A DNA stretch of 38,139 nucleotides. Origin: Candidatus Acidiferrales bacterium (GTDB lineage: Bacteria > Acidobacteriota > Terriglobia > Acidiferrales > UBA7541). The DNA lies in the NCBI GenBank assembly GCA_031296075.1, contig JARLGK010000073.1:1-38139 (forward strand), given 5' to 3'. A model generated the notes under the pieces. It was not told the DNA's origin and did no database searches. It saw only the letters and a program-made list of their open reading frames with translations. Below, one piece after another: positions 1-7,071 of this stretch (positions are counted from its first letter, which is position 1; each line of letters starts with the position of its first letter). Position numbers and translations under genes: made by a program.

Positions 1-143
1 GGCAGATCATCCAGCGACTCCATCCCCACTCTCCCCTCCAACTCTGCTTGCTTCCTCCCGTCATCCTCGACTACCACCTCAACCCACAGCGGGGATACGA
101 TGTGCCCAGGCTTCCCTAGTGGGAACGCGGCATTGAAAACGAG
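1..143 (-). other. Open frame after tag stop, possibly start of another gene
   Basis: Directly after the tag stop codon the same minus-strand frame stays open for 47 codons to the window edge. Its composition looks coding (for example HIVSPLWVEVVVEDDG, then an acidic stretch). There is no ATG in frame near the beginning; the first usable start is a GTG at 77. I do not recognise the protein. It could be the N-terminal part of a gene that continues outside the window, a remnant, or chance. Nothing else is seen in this stretch. Confidence 0.2.
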
Positions 144-734
144 CTACCTGGCAGGTCGAACTTGGTTGCGCCGAAAGCAGTCCACAGCGTGGTCGTTCAC
201 CATCCCGGTAGCCTGCATGAAGGCATAGCAGATCGTGGAGCCGACGAATCGGAATCCGTGTTTCTTCAGGTCCTTGCTCAGGGCATCCGACTCCGATGAG
301 CGGCACGGGACTTGCCGGGATTTCCGCCAGGAATTCTTCTTCGGCTTACCGCCAACAAAGAACCAGACGTAGCGGTCGAAGCTGCCGAACTCCGACTGAA
401 CGGCGAGGAATGCCCGGGCGTTCGTTACCGCCGACGCAATCTTCAGCCGATTGCGAACAATCCCCGCATCGGCAAGCAGCTTGCGAACCTTGCGTTCATC
501 GTACCGGCCGATTTTCGCGGCATCGAACCGGTCGAAAGCCCGACGATAATTCTCGCGCTTGCGGAGAATCGTTTCCCAGCTCAGCCCGGCCTGCGCGCCC
601 TCGAGAATCAGGAATTCAAACAGGCCGCGGTCGTCGTGCAGCGGCACGCCCCACTCCGTATCGTGGTACTCGATCATCAATGGGCTTCGCGCCCAATGGC
701 ACCGCCGCCGGCCGTCGCTGAGCAGGTGATTCAC
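144..734 (-). CDS. tag: DNA-3-methyladenine glycosylase I
   Basis: Base-excision repair enzyme that removes 3-methyladenine from alkylated DNA. The protein is about 196 residues, close to the family's usual 185-195. It keeps the Tag signatures: CHWA and EYHDTEWG near the N-terminus, LEGAQAGLSW with the presumed catalytic Glu (about residue 45), the FVGSTICYAFMQATGMVNDH block, and a C-terminal His/Cys pair. The Cys of CHW, the His of YHD, and the His and Cys of NDHAVDC match the four structural zinc ligands known for E. coli Tag. The frame is open further upstream to a TTG at 854, but that would overlap the neighbouring CWC gene. The GTG at 734 keeps the conserved Cys and leaves a 70-nt gap, so I prefer it, though no clear ribosome binding site precedes it. 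It is the last recognised member of the minus-strand glgA-trx-CWC-tag run. Confidence 0.88.
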   Translation of the reverse strand: MNHLLSDGRRRCHWARSPLMIEYHDTEWGVPLHDDRGLFEFLILEGAQAGLSWETILRKRENYRRAFDRFDAAKIGRYDERKVRKLLADAGIVRNRLKIASAVTNARAFLAVQSEFGSFDRYVWFFVGGKPKKNSWRKSRQVPCRSSESDALSKDLKKHGFRFVGSTICYAFMQATGMVNDHAVDCFRRNQVRPAR

Positions 735-804
735 GGTGAGGATGCGTCTCTGGCCAGCTAGTTTGGAGGATCTTCGGAGAGTTGTTTGCGCCCTCTTGCC
801 GGAA

Positions 805-1017
805 CTAGCGTCCGGCCGCAAGGGACAGGCAGCGCGGGCACAGGCAATCCGCAAAGCGCGCTCGCAGACTGGCGGTCGCCTCGCTGCTGAGCTTCACCTC
901 CGCGCACCAACAGGTTCCCTGTCCGGCCATGCACCCGAAGTTCGCGCCGCAAACGGGGCACGTCTTTGGTCCCGCGGTCGTTACCGCCGATGGCGCGTTG
1001 GGCTCGCCGGTGTTCAC
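805..1017 (-). CDS. Cysteine-rich CWC family protein
   Basis: Small protein (about 70 residues) with the pattern CPVCGANFGC, then CWC, then DCLCPRCL. This is the arrangement of the Cys-rich CWC family, whose cysteines are presumed to bind metal; the function is unknown. The reading frame extends upstream to a TTG at 1098, but the GTG at 1017 has a good Shine-Dalgarno (AAGGGGG, about 8 nt upstream) and gives the usual family length. It lies between thioredoxin and tag on the same strand, 98 nt after the thioredoxin stop. A thiol-rich protein next to thioredoxin invites a redox link, but that is only proximity. No membrane segment or signal peptide is visible. Confidence 0.72.
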   Translation of the reverse strand: MNTGEPNAPSAVTTAGPKTCPVCGANFGCMAGQGTCWCAEVKLSSEATASLRARFADCLCPRCLSLAAGR

Positions 1018-1115
1018 AGCAACTGCCCCCTTGTTGCACCGATTGGGCGCGCCACCCAGTCGCCGGCCCGTACGAAAAGCTGCGAATTCGATATCCAATT
1101 CGAGCGGGGTCGCGC

Positions 1116-1451
1116 CTAGGAAGTGTGGCGCTCGATGATCTTGGTGATCTGCTCTTTCGATTGGGCGCCGACGATCTGGTCAGCCACCTGCCCGCCCTTG
1201 AAAACCAGCAGCGTGGGGATGCCGCGGATGCTGAATTTTCCAGCCACGTTCATATTCTCATCCACGTTGAGCTTCACGACCTTGAGCTTGCCGGCTTGTT
1301 CCCGCGCGATCTCTTCGACAGTGGGCGTCAGCATGTGGCACGGGCGGCACCAATCGGCCCAAAAATCCACCATCACCGGCTGGGTCTTGCTGGCTTCGAT
1401 CACGTCCGCTTCAAAGCTCGCGTCCGTTACGGCTTGTAGAATGTCTGACAT
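1116..1451 (-). CDS. trxA: Thioredoxin with a WCRPC active site
   Basis: Cytoplasmic dithiol-disulfide oxidoreductase of about 111 residues, normal thioredoxin length. Family features: VDFWADWC followed by RPC at the active site, KLNVDEN, the cis-proline loop GIPTLLVFKGG and a final helix (IIERHTS). The active site reads WCRPC instead of the canonical WCGPC; I checked the codons (TGC CGC CCG TGC). In this fold the residues between the cysteines set the redox potential, so partner choice may be altered. The ATG at 1451 is preceded by AGAGGA about 5 nt upstream, which favours it over the ATG ten codons earlier. It lies 47 nt downstream of the glgA stop on the same strand, so co-transcription is plausible. 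Confidence 0.93.
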   Translation of the reverse strand: MSDILQAVTDASFEADVIEASKTQPVMVDFWADWCRPCHMLTPTVEEIAREQAGKLKVVKLNVDENMNVAGKFSIRGIPTLLVFKGGQVADQIVGAQSKEQITKIIERHTS

Positions 1452-1498
1452 GATTTCCTCTTGTGGCGGGTCCCGGCCCAAAGCCGTTCCACGCGCCC

Positions 1499-2965
1499 CT
1501 ATTTAGATGATCCAGCAACCCGCGGGATTCGAGCCCTCTTAGCGGCCTCATACAGCGTGACATAAGCGGCCGCCGAGGCCTTCCAGGAAAAATCCTTGGC
1601 CATGCCGTTTGCCTGTATGGTGTGCCACACCTTCGGGTCCCGGTACGCCTTCAGCGCCGCGCGAATGCATCCGAGCAGCGCTCCCCCGTCGTACTCGTCG
1701 AACTTGAAACCCGTTCCCTGCTGAGTCTTCACTGCGAAATTCTGAATCGTGTCATCCAGCCCTCCCGTTGCGCGCACCACTGGAACGGTGCCGTAACGCA
1801 GGCTGTATATCTGATTCAACCCGCACGGCTCGTAACGGGACGGCATCAAGAACATGTCCGCCCCCGCCTCGATCTTGTGTGCGAGCGTGTTATCGTACCC
1901 GATTTTCACGCTCACGCGCGCCGAATATTTGTCGGCAAGCCCTTTGAAGAGCTTTTCATATTCCGGCTGGCCGGCGCCGAGCGCGACTACGGCGAGATTC
2001 TCCTTTGCCAGGTCGCCCGCAATCTCTGCGATCAGATCGAAGCCTTTCTGGTCCACAAATCTCGAGACGATCCCGATCAGCGGCCGGTCCATATTTTCCT
2101 CGGGCAGCCGGAATGCCGCGAGAAGATCCTTCTTGCAGGCCTTCTTGCCGTCAAGATTGTGAACCGAATAGTTTTGCGCAATCAGTGGGTCCGCTTCGGG
2201 ACTCCAGACGCCGTAGTCCACTCCATTCAAAATCCCCACCAGCCGGTCGGCGCGATTGCGTATCACTCCTTCAAGCCCGCAGCCGAATTCTGGAGTCTGA
2301 ATTTCCTTCGCATAGCGCCGGCTCACCGTGGTCAGAAAGTCAGCGAAGATCAGCCCGCCCTTCAGGAAGTTGACCTTGCCGTAGAATTCGAGCGCGTCCA
2401 TGGTGTAAAGCGTGTCGGGCAGTCCGATGCTCTTCATCGCTGCGGGAGGAAACAGGCCCTGATAGCCCAGGTTGTGAACCGTCAAGACCACCGGCAGCGA
2501 CCGCACCACCGGATCGTTCGCGTGCTGCGTCCGCAGCAGCAGCGGTACCAGCGCCGATTGCCAATCGTGGCAATGAACCACGTCCGGCAGCCACACGCGC
2601 TTCATGAACTCGATCGCCACGCGCGAAAACTCGGCGTAGCGCTCCGCGTTGTCAGGATAGTCGCCGGTCTTGTCGCCGTAGAGCTGCGCGCGATCGAAGT
2701 ACGCGGGATCGTCCACGAAGAAATAGCGGACGCCCTTGACCGGCGCGCCTTCGCCGATCGCCGGAAACCTCATCTTGTCGCCCAGCGCCACGCTGACGCT
2801 CGAAACCAGCACGGACGCGATCTTGTTGCCGTGATAGCGCGGCAACAGGACGACCACTTCGTGTCCTGCAGCTTGCAGCGCCCGGGGCAGGCCTTCGATG
2901 ACGTCCGCGAGCCCGCCGGTCTTCGAGTACGGAAGTCCTTCCGAGGCTACGAACAGAATTTTCAT
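1499..2965 (-). CDS. glgA: Glycogen synthase (ADP-glucose, GT5 family)
   Basis: Transfers glucose from ADP-glucose to the non-reducing end of alpha-1,4-glucan in glycogen synthesis. The protein is 488 residues, typical of bacterial GlgA. The N-terminal ADP-glucose-binding motif KTGGLADV starts at Lys15. A GT-B second domain follows, ending with the nucleotide-sugar site (SRYEPCGLNQIYSLRYG, then TGGLDDT). The start is the ATG at 2965, which begins MKILFVASEGLPYSKTGG; a longer in-frame extension to 3007 adds a basic stretch not expected in the family. The gene is divergent from ksgA across 124 nt and is followed on the same strand by thioredoxin. No other glg gene lies in the window. Confidence 0.95.
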   Translation of the reverse strand: MKILFVASEGLPYSKTGGLADVIEGLPRALQAAGHEVVVLLPRYHGNKIASVLVSSVSVALGDKMRFPAIGEGAPVKGVRYFFVDDPAYFDRAQLYGDKTGDYPDNAERYAEFSRVAIEFMKRVWLPDVVHCHDWQSALVPLLLRTQHANDPVVRSLPVVLTVHNLGYQGLFPPAAMKSIGLPDTLYTMDALEFYGKVNFLKGGLIFADFLTTVSRRYAKEIQTPEFGCGLEGVIRNRADRLVGILNGVDYGVWSPEADPLIAQNYSVHNLDGKKACKKDLLAAFRLPEENMDRPLIGIVSRFVDQKGFDLIAEIAGDLAKENLAVVALGAGQPEYEKLFKGLADKYSARVSVKIGYDNTLAHKIEAGADMFLMPSRYEPCGLNQIYSLRYGTVPVVRATGGLDDTIQNFAVKTQQGTGFKFDEYDGGALLGCIRAALKAYRDPKVWHTIQANGMAKDFSWKASAAAYVTLYEAAKRARIPRVAGSSK

Positions 2966-3073
2966 GGTTTTTTTCCGGAATGAAAACGGTAACGGACGCC
3001 TCCGCATCCGTCAAGCCAATCTCCGGGGCGCATACTGAGTTTGTTACTGCTTCCGGGCCAGTCGACGCGTTGC

Positions 3074-3079
3074 TACACT
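3074..3079 (+). promoter_or_regulatory. Extended -10 for ksgA, possible leaderless start
   Basis: TGC-TACACT is an extended -10 element ending exactly 10 nt before the ksgA ATG, and no Shine-Dalgarno lies between them. Transcription would begin within a few bases of the start codon. No good -35 hexamer is visible. Four other genes in the window show the same spacing. Confidence 0.45.
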
Positions 3080-3089
3080 CGGACCCTCT

Positions 3090-3890
3090 ATGGCGCGACA
3101 GAAAATGGGCCAGCATTTCCTCGGCTCTCCGGGCTGGCAGAAACGCATCCTGAACACTCTGCCGCTCGGCGCGGATGACCTGTGGATCGAGATCGGCGCG
3201 GGCCACGGCGAAATGACCCGTCTCCTCGCCGCAAAAGGCCGCCGCGTGATCGCCATCGAGGCCGACCCGCGCCTTGCCGCAAACTTGCAGGAAGCCGTCC
3301 GCGCCCGACCCGACGAATGGCCCGGCGTTGAAATCGTCGCAGGAGACGTCCTCGAGCTCGATCTCGCGAAATTGGCCGGCGGAAAATTCCGCGTTTACGG
3401 TAATCTGCCCTACTACATCACCTCGCCGATTCTCCACCAGCTGTTCGGCTGCGCGAACCATATCCTTTCGATTCACGTGATGATGCAATTCGAAGTCGCC
3501 GCGCGAATCGTGGCTCGCCCCGGGCGCCGCGAATACGGATATCTTTCCGCCGCGTGCCAGTTCTACGCGCGACCCGAGCTCGCGCTGAAGATCCCGCCGG
3601 GCGCTTTTCGCCCGCCTCCGAAAGTGACCTCCGCGCTCGTGCGAATGGCGCTGCCGGGGGAAGGCGCGTCCCTGGGCGTCGCCGATGAAGCGAAGTTCCT
3701 CAAATTCATCCAGCTCTGCTTTGGCCATAAGCGCAAGACGCTGCGCAACAATTTGCTCACCATCGCCTCGGACCAGAGCATCCACAACGCGCTCGCATCC
3801 TGCGGCCTGCGCTCCGACGCCCGCGCCGAACAGCTCCCGCTCGCACAGTTCGCCAAGCTTTTCGCCGCGCTTGGCGCCACAACGCCCTAG
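3090..3890 (+). CDS. rsmA: 16S rRNA (adenine1518/1519-N6)-dimethyltransferase
   Basis: KsgA/RsmA dimethylates two adjacent adenines in the 3'-terminal hairpin of 16S rRNA using S-adenosylmethionine, a late checkpoint in 30S assembly. The protein has 266 residues (family about 260-290). It begins MARQKMGQHFL, the typical RsmA N-terminus. SAM motif I is EIGAGHGE (about residue 34), the acidic motif II is AIEADPRLA, and motif IV is NLPYYIT. The C-terminal helical domain contains FGHKRKTLRNNL. The ATG at 3090 has no Shine-Dalgarno but sits 10 nt after an extended -10. It is divergent from glgA and convergent with the phosphodiesterase gene, so it is probably monocistronic. Confidence 0.95.
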   Translation: MARQKMGQHFLGSPGWQKRILNTLPLGADDLWIEIGAGHGEMTRLLAAKGRRVIAIEADPRLAANLQEAVRARPDEWPGVEIVAGDVLELDLAKLAGGKFRVYGNLPYYITSPILHQLFGCANHILSIHVMMQFEVAARIVARPGRREYGYLSAACQFYARPELALKIPPGAFRPPPKVTSALVRMALPGEGASLGVADEAKFLKFIQLCFGHKRKTLRNNLLTIASDQSIHNALASCGLRSDARAEQLPLAQFAKLFAALGATTP

Positions 3891-3996
3891 GAAGCTCCAG
3901 AACGGCTCTTTGTGGTGGTTTAGCGCCTGTTAAGACTGCTTAAGGGAGCAAAGTCCATGCTGCCGTTGCTGACAATTCAATGGCGGATTTACGATT

Positions 3997-4734
3997 TCAG
4001 ATCTGGGGTTGTTTGTCCTCGATCGTTGCCCGCAGCCGATCGGGGAGATCGGTCATGATGCCATCCACGCCGGCGTTAATGGCGGAATTCATCTTGGCCG
4101 CCTCGTTCACGGTCCATGTGACCACGTGCAGGTCCGAGCGGTGCGCCTGATCCACCAGCTCGCGCGTGATCAGATCCGCGCGCGGGCAGAGCTGCCTCGC
4201 CCCCACGTCGAGCGCCGATTTTACGAAGTCCCGGTTTTCGCCCTCAACCAGCAGCCCCATCATGATGGACGCGTCGAGCCGCCGCAGCGCCGTCAGCGTG
4301 GACGGATCGAACGAGATCACGATCGTGCGCGCCGCGTTCCCCGGCCCGCCCAGCGCGGCCGCCAGCGCGTGATGCATGCCCCATGCGGAGTCATATTTGA
4401 TTTCCAGGTAGAAAACCACGTCGTGCTGCCGCGCAAACTCCAGAATTTCCTCGAGCGTCGGAATGCGATGCCCCATGAACTGCCGGTCGAACCACATCCC
4501 CGCGTCGAGTCCACGCAACTCGGCCAGCGTAAAGTCCCGCACTGCCCCCTTGCCATTTGTCGTGCGCTCGAGAGTCTTGTCGTGGATGGCCACGAACCGC
4601 GCGTCGCGCGTCAGGTGGAGGTCGGTCTCGATAAATTGCGCGCCCAGCGCGACGGCCCGCTCGAACGCCGCCATCGTGTTCTCCGGGGCGTGACCCGAGG
4701 CGCCTCGATGCGCGATGATCCAGGGAGCTCGCAT
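3997..4734 (-). CDS. Glycerophosphodiester phosphodiesterase
   Basis: Hydrolyses glycerophosphodiesters to glycerol-3-phosphate and an alcohol (phospholipid turnover). About 245 residues, the normal length of a short GlpQ/UgpQ-type enzyme. Motifs: AHRGASG followed by PENT (first catalytic His and metal-binding Glu), ETDLHLT (two acidic metal ligands), AIHDKTLERTT (second catalytic His), EIK, and TVNE near the C-terminus. No signal peptide is seen, so a cytoplasmic UgpQ-like role is more likely than a periplasmic one. In-frame ATGs exist at 4746 and 4734. I prefer 4734 because it leaves the HRG motif at the usual place and lies 10 nt after a -10-like hexamer. The gene is convergent with ksgA. 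Confidence 0.9.
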   Translation of the reverse strand: MRAPWIIAHRGASGHAPENTMAAFERAVALGAQFIETDLHLTRDARFVAIHDKTLERTTNGKGAVRDFTLAELRGLDAGMWFDRQFMGHRIPTLEEILEFARQHDVVFYLEIKYDSAWGMHHALAAALGGPGNAARTIVISFDPSTLTALRRLDASIMMGLLVEGENRDFVKSALDVGARQLCPRADLITRELVDQAHRSDLHVVTWTVNEAAKMNSAINAGVDGIMTDLPDRLRATIEDKQPQI

Positions 4735-4744
4735 GTGTCCGATC

Positions 4745-4750
4745 ATCCTA
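4745..4750 (-). promoter_or_regulatory. Extended -10 for the phosphodiesterase gene
   Basis: On the minus strand TGT-TAGGAT ends 10 nt before the ATG at 4734; TAGGAT matches the -10 consensus in four of six positions. There is no Shine-Dalgarno for that ATG. This is the same arrangement as at ksgA, lnt, nfeD and the gene at 20170. Confidence 0.35.
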
Positions 4751-4810
4751 ACAGATTCGCCCATCGGGTCCGTTTGACGCCAACGACCAGGTTGTGAGAA
4801 CCGCAACGCG

Positions 4811-4851
4811 AGCGAGTTCCAGTACTAGCCACGCAACCGCTGGGACTCGCT
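4811..4851. repeat. Imperfect inverted repeat in a divergent gap
   Basis: AGCGAGTTCCAG (4811-4822) and CTGGGACTCGCT (4840-4851) are complementary at 11 of 12 positions around a 17-nt loop. They lie in the 344-nt gap 4735-5078 between the phosphodiesterase and the next plus-strand gene. The gap also holds a short CCCTC/GAGGG hairpin near 4990. No gene is seen in it. The repeat could be a regulatory hairpin, a factor-binding site or a worn repeat element. Confidence 0.4.
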
Positions 4852-5078
4852 GTGATGATGAAAATTCCTTCTTAGATGGTCCATCGGCGCGCACTAATAT
4901 TCGACAAAGTCGGCGCAGCCCGTCACAGCTCTCCGCGCAACGGCACCAACTCCTTGTGTGGATGCCACATAACGAACACCGCCCGCCCCCTCCCTTCGAG
5001 GGCCTTTGGTAAACAGATTGCGCTTGCCTTTGTGTTGCCGGAAACCCTTCCGGTAGCGATGGACTCTTGGGAGGGGAC

Positions 5079-5429
5079 TTGGCTCTGTTCGTCTTGATCT
5101 TGGTAGGCGTCGTTGTCGCGCAGACGTGGCTCGATTGGCGCGACGCGAAAAAGGCCTGGGTCATACCCGAGTGGGCGAAGGGAATGGCTCTTGGGGGCCT
5201 GATCGCGGTCTCGCTCGCCGCCACCTCTTCGGTCGCGACGGTCTGGCTCCGCGAGGACGCGGGCCAGTGGACCGACAGCTTCAGCTCCCGCCTCTTTTGG
5301 CCCGAACTGCTCTTTGTCCTCTGCGCGATGGGAATCCTTGTGGTCGCGGTGCGCAAGAAATGGATGCGTTTCTTGCTTCTGGCCGGAGGCGTGGTGATCG
5401 CGGCCTTCTGGCTCGGAATGTCGCTCTGA
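5079..5429 (+). CDS. Small membrane protein, function unknown
   Basis: Hydrophobic protein of about 116 residues with four predicted membrane segments: one at the N-terminus (LALFVLILVGVVVAQTWL), then GMALGGLIAVSLAATSSVATV, FWPELLFVLCAMGILVVAV and FLLLAGGVVIAAFWLGMSL. No family is recognised. The start is uncertain: a TTG at 5079 follows a GGGAGGGG Shine-Dalgarno by about 4 nt, and another TTG lies four codons earlier at 5067. There is no ATG start. Short basic and acidic loops (DWRDAKK, RKK) separate the segments. It precedes the LiaF-like/LytS/LytTR block on the same strand by 220 nt, a gap in which I see no gene. Whether it belongs to that block is unclear. Confidence 0.6.
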   Translation: MALFVLILVGVVVAQTWLDWRDAKKAWVIPEWAKGMALGGLIAVSLAATSSVATVWLREDAGQWTDSFSSRLFWPELLFVLCAMGILVVAVRKKWMRFLLLAGGVVIAAFWLGMSL

Positions 5430-5649
5430 TTCGCGGCCCAATCGCACCGCGCTTCCCTGCTGCGTAAAAAACTGGCGCCTCTTTGCAGTCCGATCGTCAT
5501 CCTGGCTCAACCCACCCGCAGGGCTGCCGTGCCCAGACGTCGTTCGCCGGTAAATTGCCGCAATTCGCCGAAAAGGGCGCGACGCCTCCACCCATTGCCG
5601 TTAATCTCTCGCCATGTTCAATCCTGAATTCACGCAGGAGGCGATGGCA

Positions 5650-5979
5650 ATGACGGATGCGAAACCCCAGTTCGTTTCCGGTAGGCCGTTTCTTCGAGCA
5701 GCACTTCTGCTGCCGGCCGCCGCGCTAATTTTCATCGGAAGTGTGTTTCAATTGGGCATGCTCGGTTACGGAAGCCTGAATCCACGGAACCTGTGGCCTG
5801 CCGTGATGATCGCTCAGGCGGCGTGGGATCTGTTGGCCGCTAACCTCAACGCACCGGAATTGGCGAACGTCTCCCAATTTTGGCCGCTTCTGCTCGTGGT
5901 GCTGGGACTTGGCATGGTACTGGCGCTGAAGCCCGCAGACCGTTCGGCCGCGCGCCGCGGCGTTCGCGAGGGGGAATAA
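5650..5979 (+). CDS. Small LiaI/DUF5668-like membrane protein
   Basis: About 109 residues with two clear membrane segments: FLRAALLLPAAALIFIGSVFQLGML and FWPLLLVVLGLGMVLAL. The spacing and the phrases NLWPAVMI and QFWPLLLVVLGLGMVL resemble the membrane half of LiaI/LiaF-type proteins (DUF5668-like). The next gene carries the same kind of phrase (FKFWPLLLIYFGANRL), so the two may be related. I chose the ATG at 5650 because AGGAGG lies 8 nt upstream; ATGs at 5614 and 5644 are in frame but poorly placed for it. The stop is only a few nt before the LiaF-like gene, which indicates an operon. A role in envelope-stress sensing is inferred from context. Confidence 0.68.
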   Translation: MTDAKPQFVSGRPFLRAALLLPAAALIFIGSVFQLGMLGYGSLNPRNLWPAVMIAQAAWDLLAANLNAPELANVSQFWPLLLVVLGLGMVLALKPADRSAARRGVREGE

Positions 5980-5983
5980 CGCA

Positions 5984-7063
5984 GTGACGTACCCAAGGCA
6001 CTCGAACCGGCATTTCATCGTCGGGGTGGTGATCCTCGGGCTGGGTGTCATTTTGTTGCTCGACCAGATCGGAGTCGTCGCGGCCAATGAAATCTTTAAG
6101 TTCTGGCCGCTTCTCCTGATCTACTTCGGTGCGAATAGACTCTCGCGGCATCGCGGTACGACCGGCTGGTTTTGGGGCGGCTTTCTGATTTTGCTCGGAA
6201 TTTCCTTTCAATTGCAGGAACTCGGACTCAGCCACATCCGCATCGAAGTGGTATGGCCCGTTTTCCTGATTTGCGCGGGCATCCTCTTAATCTTGCACAG
6301 ATACGAGAACCGGAACCGCTGGGACGTTCCTCCCATGCCGGGATCTCCACCTGACTTTCCGCCTGGGCCGCCACCCGGATCCCCGCCCGGAACGCCGCCC
6401 TGGACAGCGCCGGAGACCACTGCCGCGCCGGGAGGAAATCCCGGCGCTGGCGCGTCGAGCAGCGCTTCTGGCACCGCCGCGCCCAACTACGGGCCCCCTG
6501 TCGGCGCTCCGAGCGGCGTGCCCCCCAACTGGGCCCCGCCCCAGACGCACTCAAATTTCGCAGCGGGCCCCGGGCCGGGGCCGGAGTGGCACGGCGAAAA
6601 ACCCTGGAGCGAATTCCATCGGCGCATGGAAGAAATTAGCGACCACATTCACCGCGGATGGGAAGACAGATACCGTGCGTCTGAGAATTCGGCTCCGCGA
6701 TTGAACGAGGTCAATATTTTTTGGGGCGGCAAGCGGCGCATCGTCGCGAAGAATTTCGTTGGCGGCGAAATCGTGAGCATCTTCGGCGGCTTCGACATCG
6801 ATCTGCGGGAAGCGGACATGCTGGGCAACGTCGTGGAAATCGAAGTCGTTACCATTTTCGGCGGCGGCGATATTCGAATTCCCCCGAACTGGGAAGTCGT
6901 CATGGAGACCGTTGGAATCTTCGGAGGTTGCGGCGACCGGACGCGCCATCCCGAGGTTCCAAGCGCCGGCGCGTCAACCGTGGGCGGCGCGGCTGTCCCG
7001 CAACCGAAGAAACTAATCATCAAGGGTGTCGCAATTTTCGGGGGCATGAACATCAAGAATTAG
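5984..7063 (+). CDS. LiaF-like cell-envelope stress protein
   Basis: 359-residue membrane protein in three parts. Residues about 1-110 hold four hydrophobic segments with the DUF5668/LiaF pattern (LDQIGVV, FKFWPLLLIYFG, FLILLGISFQLQELGL, VVWPVFLICAGILLI). About 110-210 is a Pro/Gly/Ala-rich linker. The C-terminus has repeating strands with an IFGG-type motif (NIFWGGKRRI, SIFGGFDIDL, TIFGGGDIRI, GIFGGCGDRT, AIFGGMNIKN), as in LiaF C-terminal domains. In Firmicutes LiaF restrains the LiaS kinase. The start is a GTG at 5984 with AGGGGGA about 8 nt upstream. It sits 8 nt before a histidine kinase gene. The long Pro-rich linker is unlike the compact Firmicutes LiaF. Confidence 0.8.
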   Translation: MTYPRHSNRHFIVGVVILGLGVILLLDQIGVVAANEIFKFWPLLLIYFGANRLSRHRGTTGWFWGGFLILLGISFQLQELGLSHIRIEVVWPVFLICAGILLILHRYENRNRWDVPPMPGSPPDFPPGPPPGSPPGTPPWTAPETTAAPGGNPGAGASSSASGTAAPNYGPPVGAPSGVPPNWAPPQTHSNFAAGPGPGPEWHGEKPWSEFHRRMEEISDHIHRGWEDRYRASENSAPRLNEVNIFWGGKRRIVAKNFVGGEIVSIFGGFDIDLREADMLGNVVEIEVVTIFGGGDIRIPPNWEVVMETVGIFGGCGDRTRHPEVPSAGASTVGGAAVPQPKKLIIKGVAIFGGMNIKN

Positions 7064-7071
7064 CCGCTCCT

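Noticed and set aside
144-854. tag starting at the TTG at 854
   Set aside because: This would overlap the CWC gene and add about 40 residues that are not part of the family; the GTG at 734 fits better.
1622-2983. Long plus-strand open frame (453 codons) opposite glgA
   Set aside because: Antisense shadow of a complete glycogen synthase gene; composition rich in Arg, His and Gln; no motif.
2652-3785. Minus-strand open frame (377 codons) across ksgA and the glgA start
   Set aside because: It spans two genes that are clear in other frames, including a divergent promoter region.
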